Made by a program: the position numbers and the translations under genes. From assembly GCA_032358165.1 (NCBI GenBank), contig JAALGY010000021.1, forward strand, positions 1,612,001 to 1,676,000: a DNA stretch of 64,000 bases. The letters are read 5' to 3'. Under the pieces are notes generated by a model. It had not been told where the DNA came from. It worked only from the letters and a program-made list of their open reading frames with translations, and made no database searches. Source of the DNA: Diplosphaera chodatii (taxonomy: Eukaryota > Chlorophyta > Trebouxiophyceae > Prasiolales > Stichococcaceae). Below are positions 25,001 through 37,300 of the stretch, piece by piece (position 1 is the stretch's first letter; each line of letters opens with the position of its first letter).

Positions 25001-25822
25001 CCTGGTCCAGCTCCTGGAAGGCGCCCTTGCCCACCTCGTCCTGCGGCGGCAATCATAACGTGTTTCAAAGCAGCAGCGTCAACCCGACGAAGTACAGCAG
25101 ACAACACCCGACTTGCAGTGCGTACAGATGTAACCTTTCCAGGGCAAATCCCTGCGTCTTTGCATATGCGCATCTTTGGTAAGTGCGTCAGATGACGGAG
25201 TTTGCAACTGACCTGAGCTGCGGAGCCGGCAATGTGCAGCATGGGCCAGGCATTGACGGTCGCGTGCGCAACACCCGGCAGCCCGTGCAGCACCCCAGGG
25301 CCGCTGACGGTCAGCAGCGCAGCGGGGGTACCCGTCAGGAAGCCGGCTGCAGCGGCGGCGTAGCCGGCGGCTTGCTCGTTGCGGAAGCTGATGAAGCGGA
25401 TGCCTGCTGCCTGTGTCACAGGAAGGCGCACGCTCAGGACCACATTGATCCGGATGCTTCCTTCGACAGGTCACACAGGGGCATTTGCACAATGGCGGAA
25501 GGCGGGTGATGTTTCTCCGCTGGCACCGCACTGGTACCTGCGCTGCAGAGGCCAGCTCGGTGACGGGGATGCCAATGACGCCGTACATGAGCTTCACGCC
25601 CAGCCGCGCCAGGGACTGCGCCACCAGGCTGTAGCCGTTCCTGACAGCCGCCCTGCTTCCTGCATTGCCATTGTTGCTTGAGCTGCTCGACTGAGTTGTG
25701 CTGGCTTTGCTGCCACCGCTGCCAGCACTGCCTGCACAGCACCAGCGCTCAAGGTTACGTGTCGCCCAGGCGCTGCTCTGGCGACCCCAGTGTGCAACAA
25801 ACTTCGGTCGTTCACACAGCAT
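22067..25822 (-). CDS. OXC: Oxalyl-CoA decarboxylase / 2-hydroxyacyl-CoA lyase (ThDP enzyme)
   Basis: This enzyme uses thiamine diphosphate to convert oxalyl-CoA to formyl-CoA and CO2, or to cleave 2-hydroxyacyl-CoAs. Exons in order: [40 protein letters not shown] (ThDP-activating Glu in NEQ); [112 protein letters not shown] (ThDP-binding GDS); [15 protein letters not shown] (ThDP NNGG); and [16 protein letters not shown] last small exon, spliced in phase, gives [17 protein letters not shown] at 22067. The only upstream in-frame ATG is at 25822, leaving about 55 Ser/Asn-rich residues before the conserved start. I see no C-terminal PTS1. The next gene upstream is the oxalyl-CoA synthetase. Confidence 0.9.
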
Positions 25823-25952
25823 AGCGACGTAGGCACCATAGTACAACCCAGTCACAAAACCGTTACAGGACACGGCAGGCTGGAGTCACGATGGATTGAA
25901 AACGAAGTGTACGTGCCAACACTTCCCCTTGCCAACCAATAAACTTGGTGTG
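25823..25952 (-). promoter_or_regulatory. Very short AAE3-OXC spacer
   Basis: Only about 130 bp separate the AAE3 stop codon from the inferred OXC ATG, in the same orientation. It must hold the AAE3 3' end and OXC promoter/5' UTR, or lie inside one dicistronic mRNA. No obvious TATA box is present. Confidence 0.4.
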
Positions 25953-28900
25953 TCACAACTTGGACCTCGGCTGCTGGTTGCTGGTTGAACTCTGACCTGA
26001 GTCAGCCTGCTTGCCGCTGCCACCCATGAAGTGTCCGACCATGAAACGCCGCTGGATCTTGCCAGTGGCTGTCTTGGGCAGCGCCTTCGTGATGAAGGTC
26101 TTGCTTGGCACCTGCGCAATCACAAGATGCATGTGATACATGAAGCAGGCACAGCTCGGCTGACATGCAAACCCCCAGTCCGCTGAGTATTTTCACGGTG
26201 ATATGTCGGATCCATGGAGGATGCTTGGCAAGGACTGCCAGCATGGCAAAGACATTGCAGCACAATACTACACACTGAAGTACCTTGAAGGACGCAAGGC
26301 GCTTTGCCGTCTGCGCCTGGATGTCCTTGACGGCTTCCGCCTCGTCGTCCACCTGCTTGGCCAGCACCACCGCCGCCGCGACCACCTCCCCATACTTCTC
26401 GTCAGGCGCGGCAAACGCCACGGCCTCCGCCACCAGCGGGTGCGCCAGCAGTGCGCCATCTACCTGCTTAGTGTGCAAGGGGCTGCTTTGCTGGTCCCGT
26501 ATGTACAATGCAGCGTCACATGAGCTGAGGAAGTGGTGCACACTTTGGGGTTTGTACTGTGTGGGAAACCCTTTCGTGAAAAGTGGCACCCTCTGCATTT
26601 TGATGCGAGTTGAGGATGTATAGAGCTGAGCACGTGCAGGGCTGCGGACCTCGATGGGGCTGATCTTCTCGCCGCCCCGGTTGATGAGCTCCTTGATGCG
26701 GCCCGTCAGCGTCAGGAAGCCGTCCCCGTCCAGGAAGCCCTGGTCCCCGGTGTGGAACCAGCCCCCTGCGCAGTCAAGCAACCATCGACACAACCATCAC
26801 AGGCGCTAGCATGCGAGAGGTGTATCAGAGGCCATAGCTGATGTGGGATGCACAAGTGAACAAGTAAGTCGTTTCACAGTCCCATGCATACCTGCATATG
26901 CCTCTTTATTGGCTTCAGGCCTGTTGAGGTAGCCCTTTGTGACATTTGGGCCCTGGATGCACACCTCGCCAATCTTCCCGGTGGGCACCTGCTGGTTGCT
27001 GCCATCCAGAACGGCCACCTGCATCGCACCAGCCGCCATGCATTGTTGCGCACTTAACAGTGCTGCAGCTGCATCAGCACTGCACAGCATGAGAACTAGT
27101 GCGAGTCAAACCAGTGTTGAGCCAGACTACAATGACGGAGGCACCGGGCCCGTGTCACACCTTAACTGAGCCCTGAGCGCGGCCAACAGAGCCTGGCTTG
27201 TGCGGCCCATGCTTTGGGAGCGGGTTCGAGGTCATCTGGTGCGACGCCTCCGTCATTGCATAGGCTGCAATGCAGACGCAAGATGGTGTTAGCTGGTATG
27301 AAGCGTCCATCACGTGTTGTACTGGAACCCCCCGTGCAGCCGCGGTCCCCAAGTGCTGGTGCTGCGCTGTGGTCCTGAACATGCAGACTGTGCATCGAGT
27401 GAGGGTGTCCGCGACGCACCTTCCAGAACAGGCGCATGGAACGCAGCCTCCAGCTTGTGCAGCGTCGCGGCTGCCAGGCTGGAGGAGCAGCTGCGGATGA
27501 AACGCAGCGGCGGCGGCGCATCTGCTGGGTAGTCCTTACCTGCGAAAAGGCGATGAAGCATTTGGGGTCAATTCAAGCTGAAGGGGAAGGCGACAAAGGC
27601 AAGTTTCTGGTATGTAACCGTAACAAACTGTATAGTCTTCTGCACCCTCCTTTGAGCCTTGGTTGGTGAGTGTGCATGTCAGATAGTAAAGCAGTGTGAA
27701 GCACCTGCGCGTGACAGCAGGATCTGATGCATGGTAGGCACTGCTGTGTAGAAGGTGGCGCGGTGCTCGCATGCGTCCCGCCAGAACGTGCCTGCCGCGA
27801 ATCGGCCCTCCTTTGGCAGGATGACAGCTGCGCTGGCTGCCAGTGGCGCCAGCAGTCCTGCAGCATTTGTTGGTGTCCCTCTGACATGTGCTATGCTTGC
27901 TTGATCACCAGCTTGATGTGATATCAAAATTCCCAGCTTGGTTCTGGGGCCTATAGTCTCTTGAGTACAGAGAGCATTGCCACAGTGGCCCCTGCGCTAG
28001 GGAGTACTGGCCACACAACAGTGCTCACCTGCCATCAGCCCGTGCACATGGAACAATGGCATGACGAGCAGCGAACGATCTGCTGACGACAGCTCGTATG
28101 TGTGCACGATATTGTCCAGGCTGGCTGCCAGGTTGCCGTGGCTGAGTGGCACGCCTGCAATGCAGCACAGCAGATGGACAAAAGTCCAGGCGCTGACGTC
28201 CACAGGCAGCCAGCGGATATGTCCTCCAAAAGGCAGTGAGTTGAGCACACAGACCGTCACAACACGCCATTGTTTGCAGGTTTCCCGTGAGCAGGTTGTC
28301 CAGAGAACGGCACCGCCATGGTGGCGTACGCACCCTTGGGGCGGCTGGTCGTGCCAGAGGTGTGCAGGAACAGCGCCACATCATCGGGGCGCGCCCTTTC
28401 CAGCTCAGACCGCTGCGGCGCACTTGCGATGTGTGCACCGCCTGACTTGGCATGCAGCACGCCCTTACCGTCGCCTGCAGAACGTGTCAAGAGGTGTGCC
28501 TTGTGCCTGACAGTGGCTGTGACGTTTCAGGTGGGACGATCAGCAAGATCACTGTGGCAACGGCCAGCGAGCCGGAGGCTGCGAGATGAGGTGCTGCGCT
28601 GCATCCTGGACCCCTCCTGATTGGCTCTGCTTAGGACAGAGCTGCGACCACTGACGCTGGCCGCTGAAGGTCACATCAGTGCTGATGCCGTTGCTAGCAG
28701 CGTGGCCATGCACCCACCCTGAGCAATGCTGAATGTGGCGACAGGCACGCCCAGGTCTGCTGCAGCTGCCTCCGCGTTGCGATTGCCACCGGCTGGCACG
28801 ATCAGCAGCTTGGAGGACGCATCCTCCAAGTAGAACTTGAACTCGTCCTGCGGGGACGGCCAAGGATCAGTGAGCGATGGTGCGTTCTGTGAACAGCGCT

Positions 28901-29458
28901 TGGTCAAAGGAGCATAGGGCGAATGCGTGCGGCGTGAACCACTGCACAGGCATCAAGGGTTGTGCAACCTGCTTGTAACTGGAGTTGAGTGGAGCAGCGA
29001 CAGCCCGAGCCCAGGTGATGCCAAGGAATGCGACCACGAACTCGACCTGCATACCAAGTCTGGCCCGCTTCTGCATGCACCAAAGCTCAAGCGCCAAATG
29101 CAAACCAGCAGCACGTACAGGATCAAAGGGACAGACGGCACTTTCAGGCACGTTCCAAGCTCTCCATTGATCACCGTGTTTGTGTCTGCAAGCGACACTG
29201 TGTCGCCTGGCCGGATGCCGCTGGCTTTCAGCACGCCCGCAAAGTGCACGATGTGCTGTAGCAGCTGCGACCGGGTCACAGTCGGGCCACCACCTGAAAT
29301 ATACAAAACAGTGCGCACGGCTGCAAGCCACTGCAAGAAAGAATGCAAACGTGCATGACCACAGCCAGATGACGGTGCTGCTGGCCATCACCTGCCAGGA
29401 CGATCGCAGGTGCATTGGCGTGTCCCTGCAGCGCGTCCACCAGCGTTGACACTACCAT
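25953..29458 (-). CDS. AAE3: Oxalate-CoA ligase (AAE3/Pcs60 type) with C-terminal SKL
   Basis: AAE3 activates oxalate with ATP and CoA to oxalyl-CoA. The ATG at 29458 opens [20 protein letters not shown]. Exons follow plant AAE3: [40 protein letters not shown]; the AMP-binding P-loop [133 protein letters not shown]; and [20 protein letters not shown] with the catalytic Lys in GKIQRR. The tail is Ser/Gln-rich and ends QQPRSKL-stop. SKL is a canonical peroxisomal PTS1, known on yeast Pcs60; Arabidopsis AAE3 is reported as cytosolic. It lies head-to-tail with the decarboxylase for its product. Confidence 0.93.
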
Positions 29459-30051
29459 GGCGCCACTTCAGACGCCAGTTGCTGATAAACACATGCAACT
29501 GGGACAAAAGGCAACTTGTTTGATGTACATAATTCACACATGCTGACATGTGGTGACAGTGTGAGGTCACGTGTTTTGGTAGTCATCCAGCTAACATACT
29601 AGGCAGCAACCCTGCTCATTTGCGACGGTATGAAAGCATGGCGGGCGGCATGCATCCTTGTGAGGATGACACCGTCAAAGAATGGCGCCGTGAGGTCGGT
29701 GCGGCAGATCATGCAATCATGCCTAATGCAGTTTGCAGTATGTACTTACAGATTGATGTTCCTTGCAGAAACCTGCAGGGACAGTTTGCTTCGACGTCCC
29801 ATTCTGCAACTCTGCGATGCTGAGACGAAACAAAGCCATGGTTGTGCATGGACCCCAAAATAGTCGACAAAACTCAGCACCCCAGGAAAATTGTTGCCGT
29901 CTGATGTGGGGACCCTTTCTCCCTTCAACCACTGGCTGTGCTGATGTGATTATACATCGCATGAGCAGCGTCCTCTGCAAACGCAGCACTGTAGGTGTCA
30001 TTCCACGCCGCAGCTGCCGCAGCTGCTGCACCAGCGACGGGTTGGGGCGCC
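29459..30051. other. Intergenic region upstream of AAE3
   Basis: About 590 bp hold the AAE3 promoter and the 3' end of the small membrane-protein gene. Short overlapping frames on both strands show no recognisable family. Confidence 0.35.
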
Positions 30052-30450
30052 TCAGCCCACCCGCTGCTTAGCCTTCTTCAGCAGCTCCTCCCGCAGTGCA
30101 GGATCTGGCAGCGGCTTCCAAGCTGCTCGAAGAATGATGATAACGACCACCACGAAGAGCAACACCATCGTCGGCAACACCTACTTGTCAGCACAACATG
30201 CCCTTACCCAGACTGAGGCAGCTTGCCAGAATGCCCACTCTTCAAGACAATTACCTTGTCGGCTGCACAAGGATGTGTCAAGCGTAACGAGCTGCTTTGT
30301 GCAACAGCCGCTGACGAGTGAAGCGCACCCATCTGAGCTGCGATTGGATGAAACGATTTTCGTCCTTCCGCACGCGTTTGTCGCGGCTCTTCTCCTTGTT
30401 GGCCTGGTTTTTGGCTGCGCAGCAGAGCAGACCGACGTTCTGAGCTGTCG
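30052..30450 (-). CDS. Small single-pass membrane protein, unrecognised
   Basis: Two exons look coding on the minus strand. The upstream one (about 30420-30330) follows a good acceptor (CTCTGCTGCGCAG) and reads AKNQANKEKSRDKRVRKDEN then RFIQSQLRW before a GTGCGC donor; it is strongly basic. The downstream one (from about 30180) reads VLPTMVLLFVVVVIIILRAA, a single hydrophobic segment, then WKPLPDPALREELLKKAKQR and VG-stop at 30052. The product would be a short basic, hydrophobic, then amphipathic polypeptide, plausibly anchored in the ER or an organelle. The start codon and any earlier exon were not found. I know no family match. Confidence 0.5.
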
Positions 30451-30490
30451 CATCAGGTGGCAGTCACTTCGCTGCAGTGACGACGTCATG

Positions 30491-31354
30491 CATGTGGCGG
30501 GATGGCGACTGTGGCATACGCCATGATTACAATGCCAATGAGCACCGAGACAACGGAGCCTTGATCAGGCTACAGCGAAACGGGCTGAATGAGCATCATG
30601 ACGGGTTTGCCGCCAGTATGCAGGTTAGTTTCCTGCCAATGCTGTGACCTCGGGTCGCTGCACTTGCCTTGCGGTTATCAGCATGCGCCAACCGTGATCA
30701 GCAGGAAAATGCAGCAAACCCATGCCCATGATTATTCACATCACCCATCAGATGACGTTACCATAGAGCTACGACTGTCCTCGACGCGGGATTCGCAGCA
30801 TTTGCGTCTTTGACTTAGTCAGGATGCAAGTTGGCTTGCAACATCGAGGGCAAATACCTGTCGAACCGCGCGCCATATCTGCGTGCGCTCAGCACAGTGG
30901 TTCCAGTCTGCCCCTGACGCTGCCCAAGTTTTGCAAAGGCTGCTCGGTACCTGAACTCAACCGGTCACAAGCCCAGCAAGCAGTCCTACGCAGGTCAGTA
31001 GCGGGTAACATGCGTCGAAACCCGTGTAAAGCCAGTCTGCTGCAAGTGAAGAATATACAAGCAGTGAGGCACGGTTGCTTCTGGCACCTGCACGGTGCAG
31101 CGTATTTGCACGGGTGCCCTCGCTGGCCAGCGATTTCGCCCCCTTCCTGACCTGCCGCTTGACCAATCAACAGCGGCCTGCCATCCAGCTTGAACCTGAT
31201 TGTAGGTATGTGCAGTGCATGACGGTGTCCGCAGGCTGACCATTTGCGACTAGTGTACCGCACATTGTGAAATAATGCCTCGTGAGTGGGGTCAAAAGCC
31301 ATTAGCCGGTTCAGCATATTCGAATGGTCAGTAGCAAGGGCAATGTGCCCATGG
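30491..31354. other. Region downstream of the RAP gene
   Basis: It lies between the RAP-gene stop (31355, -) and the small membrane-protein gene. One minus frame (30889-31422) of 177 codons overlaps the RAP last exon out of frame and has no family features. Likely RAP 3' UTR plus the promoter of the next gene. Confidence 0.35.
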
Positions 31355-34300
31355 TCAAGATACACTGAGCTCATATGCGGGCTCCTCTGGCTGTGCCTCA
31401 GGCCCGCCACTGGCCTGCCCATGGAAGCCTGGCGGCCCTGTGGCGCCGAATGCCGCGACAGGCACCCCAGCCCGGCCGAGCTTTAGTGCAAGGTACTCGG
31501 CCTTGTCGCGCCCGGCTGCAAAGCGCACCCACTCCTTGCTCGAGATGGAGACCACCTGCACAACACCACATCCACGAGTGAGGCTCGCCAAGCACACCAA
31601 CAGCGCCACAGGCATCTGCTGGCGACAAACGACAGCACAATGAAGTAGCCCTGGCGCCTGCCTTGGCGTGCCTCAGGACGGTCAATGCATAGCGATTGCT
31701 CACCACCCAGCCGCGGGCGCGCAGGAGGCGATCACGGACCAGCGTCCTGCCCAATGGCGCGCCGGTGTTGCTGGCAAAGTGGTGTGGTCCGTCCACCTGC
31801 ACAGAAGGAGGGCCCTACTTGGCGGGCTGGTCAACATTCACGGCCATGGTGTGCCATAAGGGCACTGGCGCTCAAGATAGGATGCGTTCCCCCTAATATG
31901 ATCCGCTGCGCCGCTGCGCTTAGCCCAGCGTCGTGCCGCCAGCATTTGGGCATGGGCACATCAGTGTTCCTCACCTCGATCGCGATTAGTGGAAGGCCGG
32001 CAGCGCGCAACTGCGCCTCAAGGTGCAGCTTGAGACCTGACGCCTGGCTGGCCTCCCACCTGACCGCTGCCTCGCCTGCACCAATCACAATCAGAAGATA
32101 TGAATGAAGCCCCAGCGACCTAGTCAGCTGTGACTGTGACATACTCTTCGGGCGAACATTGGCAGTTGTGTGGCAATCCCTGACCGCGCCAGGCGGTCTC
32201 ACATTGTAAACATCAAGCACCTGCAAGGCTGGCGCCATCTGTGGCGGATGGGGTACCTCCAGCACCAACTGCAATGTCCTCCAGCAGGGCCGCAAGCGCT
32301 GGGGAGGCTTCTGGCGATCGGCTTGCTGCGATGTGCCTGAAATGCAGGGACGGACCGTTGGATGCACAGCATCAACTTCCTCAGAATGCCTCCGAGAGGC
32401 AATATGTCAGTGCAAAGAGGCACTGCACATGGATTGTAACGGGCAGCATTGACCAGTGCTTCAGTCTGAACTGTAACACAGGCATCAGCATCCATGAGCA
32501 GTATGGCAGCGCACCTTTGAGGCACATCAGCATCGCTGAGTGCTTCCTCAGACCGCTGCGGCCGTGCAGCAAGCGGCGGAGGCTGCTGCTGCAGCGGGTC
32601 ATGCGGCTGACACCCCACAATGCGTGGCCTCAGGTCCTGGACAGCAACAACAGAGCTCTTGTCAGGCGGAGGGTGTGGCCTCGTACAGCCAAGCTGGTAT
32701 GCACTGCGTTTGCACGCATATCATGTGTGTAAACACGTTAGCATGTGGGCAACATGTTGCTAGTCTAGCTCTTGTTAGTCTGACACCTCCTCACCTGGTG
32801 CTCCTGTGCGCCATCATGCTGTGGCTCATCTGGCATGCTGCTGCTGCCGTTACTGCTGTAAGTGCTGCCGTTAGCTTGCGGCTCTGCATTGGCTATGGCT
32901 GCAGCGGGCTGCCCTGTCAGCCCAGGCGGCGGCCGCAGCGCCAAATCAATGGAGAACAGCCCATCTTCTGTGATGTACTCCACCACATAGCTGAAGCCTG
33001 CGGGTCGAGATGGCATGCATATGCGTCAAATGAAATAAGACGGCAAGAGACTTCCTGCGACTACGATGATGCCCTATGACTAGAGCAGTGCATCAGTCTC
33101 TGCGTGTGCAGACATCGGCCTAGCATCGTAAACAAGGACCCGACGAATTGGTCTTCAGACCCCAATGGTCTCACCCAGCACCGTCAGCGCAGCGGCGACC
33201 TCACGGTGCAGCTCCGACACGGACACGCTGCTCACGTCGAAGGCCTGCTGCAGCCACAGACGCTGCGCCTCCGCTGCCAGGCCCCGCCGCATCTGCACAT
33301 CCCCCAGCTCCGGCGCCTGCCACCGGACACATGCATTACCGAATGGGGTTTGCATCGGTATGTGAAGGAGATGAGCGTTGAAAGTGTGCGGGTCGTGGGT
33401 ATGCAGCAGACCCCACTGACTGCTGCAGACGGTCTCAAGGAAGTAGCAGCACACAGCTCCGATGTGTTGCGCACCTCGGTGTGCAGTATGATGGCAGTGT
33501 GGAACAGCTTCAGGGCCCTCTGTGTGTCGCTCGCGCGGACGGCCTCGCATGCTGCTGCCCAGATGTCCCGTAACTCTGGTACAGCTGTCTCCTGTAGCAT
33601 ATATAGACGACATGCTTGGCTTGCCTTCCTACTGCTTTGCTGTGCGATCTGTGGAGACAGTTGACTGCATCGCAGTAACCTTGCTGACACCCTGCTGTCT
33701 GCTTCGGGTGACACAGACGGTGCACCTGCATGACCGCAAGCGCCCAGGCGGCTGTCACGGGTGCAGTCCCGCCATTGGCTGTGTCCAGCAGCCTGTCGCG
33801 GCAAGCTGCCACGAGCCGCGGGATGCAGCCTGGCCCGTGGGATGCTGATGCTGGCGAGGAGCAGCCCAGCGCTGCCAATGCCCCCAGTACCTCGTGCGGT
33901 GCCTGCACACACATGGCAACATACATGGCGGCATTAAGACAGGGATCAGACAGATGCTTCATCTTTGCGCAACCATTGTCCACATGCACTACCCCCTGAC
34001 CGAAAAACAGCTGGGCAAGCCACCTGCATGGACAACGTCGTGCCGCACAAACCGCTGGCTGCGCTGACAGCAACAGTTGTGCCGTGCACAGAGGACTGGC
34101 AACAGGGCAGCGGGCACACCACTGCGTATCCTAGCCCCTCGCACCTGCAGAGCGGCGCCGTGCGCCTCCAGGATCGAGCAGATGTGGCCCAGCTGCGTGG
34201 GCGACGGCAGGTGCTGCAGGTGCGCGCATGCTGTGAGGGCGTGCGAGAGCGCTGCCGCCTGCAGGGTGCTGGCATTGGCTCCCGAGGGGTCCGCCGCGGC

Positions 34301-37300
34301 ACACCCCCGCACCGAGTCCTGCGCAGGAAGGCACAGACAGCACCATCACCGTCGTTTGTCACTGCTGATCCAAGCCCTACTTGCATGAGGACAGCCACAG
34401 CGCAGCGCGTTGCCCTTATCACAGCTACAGCTGCGTCCTCTGCGCCGGGGCGGCTTTGCTTTCCAGAGCTGATGCTCAAGCAGATATCTAACCAGCATGC
34501 CAAACTGTGCTCAGTTCAAGCCCCACCATCTGGGCCAGGAGCGCGTCCAGCAAGTCGTGGACCATGCGTGCCGGTGGCGGCGGCAGCTGCTCGGACCCGG
34601 CCGCAGTGCTCAGCGCCCCCAGCACCATGGACAGCTCCGACCGGCTGCACGTCCGCCGCTGCCTGCGGATTGAATCAGACAAACCCGCTGGAAAACGTGC
34701 TGCAGATGGGGGTGACAGCAGCGACTCGACGTTGCAGCGTCTTTGCAGATCAGCCGTCTGACATTCGAAAGACACTGGCCGATTCAGCAGCTGGGTGGCA
34801 CTGCATGTGTCCCACCGCAGCCTCTGGCGCAAGCAAGCGCCTGGTAGTCGGCGACTCACCTGTGCACGTAGGTGAAGAGGGCGGAGGCGGCCTCCGCTGG
34901 GAGCACCCCCAGGCTGGTGCAGTAGTGCAGCATCGCAGCGGCGGCGGGCGGTGGCACCCGCTTGGGCGCGATCGCCGCCATGCGCACCACCATGCTTTCC
35001 AGCAGCTCCAGCGGCGGCAGGTAGATGTCCGCCAGGAATGCATAGCTGCAGGACACATGCTGCTAATGAGGCCTAGGTGACCAACATAGGTAGGCCCAAG
35101 CGCCACGCCCATCAACCCTGTTTGTCACATCAGTGAGACCAGTGGCAGACGGGGTACGTGCATACAACATCCAGCTCGTCCATGTGCATGTCGTGATGAG
35201 CGCATGGCTGGCTGACAGCAAGTGACGAAGCAGCAGGCAGGTTGTGCTGTTTCACCACACCTGCGGCTGATGTTGGCGAGGTTGGCGGCATTGGCCTTGG
35301 GCATTGACTCGCCCAACAGCTCCGCGATCTCTTCCAGCAGGCCGGTGCGCGGCACATACCGCAAGATGCTAATCGCTGCACACCACACGGGCATCTTCTC
35401 ATTGTCTGCAGTGGCCTGCTTTGGGCTGCGAACCATGAGGCCCTGGCAGCCAGTGCTTGCTCGGCCACTGGTTAAACATTGCAAACACCGTCAGCAACGC
35501 AGTCTGCCAGAGGTGGGTGTTCCGGATCGCACTCCACAGCATGATGGGCAGGTGGATGAAGCGCTCTTCCACCAGCTCACGGAAGCCGGGCCGCGACAGG
35601 CGCGCCTCCATAGCCAGGAAGCGCGGGTCCTGCACCACCTGCATACCCAGGGGGCAACTGTAATTGTGACGATCAACTCGGGAGGTGGCCCACGCATGTG
35701 GTTTTGCAAGACTCGCGATTCGCGGCTCGGGTTACATACGTATACCACCAATGTCACGATGCTGCTGAAGGCGGGGAGAAGTTGGAAACCCACCTGCAGG
35801 GCGCGCCGGTGGTCGTACCGCACGCAGTGCGCCAGGCAGTTGACCGCCATGAAGGCGACCTTGGGGCTCAGCGTCGGCCCTGCATGCCACATACCATGCT
35901 GCTGACACGGATGGCAAGCACACTCAGATGGAGAAGTTTGGCGCAGTTACCGGCTGCTTACCGATGTAACAGCCTGATGTGTCCGGCACATGCGCATGTG
36001 AAGCCTTGCGCACACAAGACGTCTGCATGATACAGCAGCAACCTCACCCAGCTTCTCGACCTCCTGGAATGCGCCTTCGATCAGCTCCTCACGCGCCGTC
36101 GTGAACTTGGCCTGCTTGTCGCCGCCAAGCGACTCAAAGGCATAGTCCGATGAAGCCTGCGGTGTCCGACGCACAAACCGCACTCACTGGCACCCGTTCG
36201 GGACTATCAGCTCCACAACCCAAAGGAGCCAGTCCGTTGACATGGCGATATGATGCGGGCCTCACCAGTTCCTCAGGGCCGGCATTTCGGAAGTGGACCT
36301 GCACCAGCCGGCACGCCTGCACAGGAGGAGGCCACACAATTCCACCACACTACTCAGTACGATATGCCGAAGCAGTGAGCATGGCTGACGCAAAAGGCAG
36401 CAATGGCTGCCTTCTGCGTCTCCCTCTTAAACACAGAGAAGCATCACACTCCCCGCCTCTGAAGTATGCTCAGGAGCCACTCGCCAACGCAGGTGCAACA
36501 CAAGTGCAACATCCAACACATGCATGCATCCCCAGCCAGGTTTCTTTTTATGCTGGTTCACCAGCTGCTGGAGACGGACGAGCTCCGGCAGCTGATAGTC
36601 CTCCCAGCCATCGTCCAGCATTGCAGCAAGCGTCTTGCGGTAGGAGAAGTTCTTGACGGTGCCGTCGCGCCGGAGCAGCGTGAAGCAGCGCACGCCGCGA
36701 ATGCTGAGGTGCGGCGACACCGTCACGTCCTGGATGCCTGGGCCGATCTTGTCTGCAGCCCTCTGCAACAAGGGTGCACGCTGCTGAGCAAGGTTGTGAC
36801 CATACTGGCAGGTTCGTCAGCAGCTCTCCGACATGGAAGGTTTGGACAAGCCTCACAGGCTGGCTCACAACGCCACTGAGATGAAAGCTGCCACAGACTG
36901 CTTCACGTACATGTCATTTTGCAGCAGCACCTTGTGGAAGTCCAGCAGCGCAAGCACGGCCCTGCGGTCGCGCCCACGCAGCGGTTTGTGCGTTGAGGAG
37001 GACGAGAGCAGCAACCCGAAGAAGTGGAACAACTCCTCCCGGCACCAGAACTCAATGCCGCCAAGCATCACCGGCCACCTGACGTGTCCGAGTGCTATTT
37101 CAGCAACATAATGAACCCATACAGACAGACCATCCCCAGGCCAACAGCAGATCAGGCCAGGAGCACGGAAAGCTGCAAACGCCACCTGGCCTTGTCCGGC
37201 CGCCTGACTGCAGGTCCGCCGATGCTGACGACAGCTGCGTCCTGCTGCGGCGGCGCATCACCCTCATACAGAGCTGTATCTGCTGCCAGCCGTGCCTCAC

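Noticed and set aside
25823..25873. GTG at 25873 as OXC start
   Set aside because: A nuclear alga should initiate at ATG; the ATG at 25822 lies in the same frame and is preferred. The same reasoning moved starts at 1674 (GTG), 37613 (GTG), 60798 (TTG) and 54645 (TTG).
22067..29458. Recent bacterial operon transfer for the oxalate genes
   Set aside because: Both genes have many GT-AG introns and follow plant AAE3/OXC sequence patterns rather than bacterial Frc/Oxc; no CoA-transferase gene is present.
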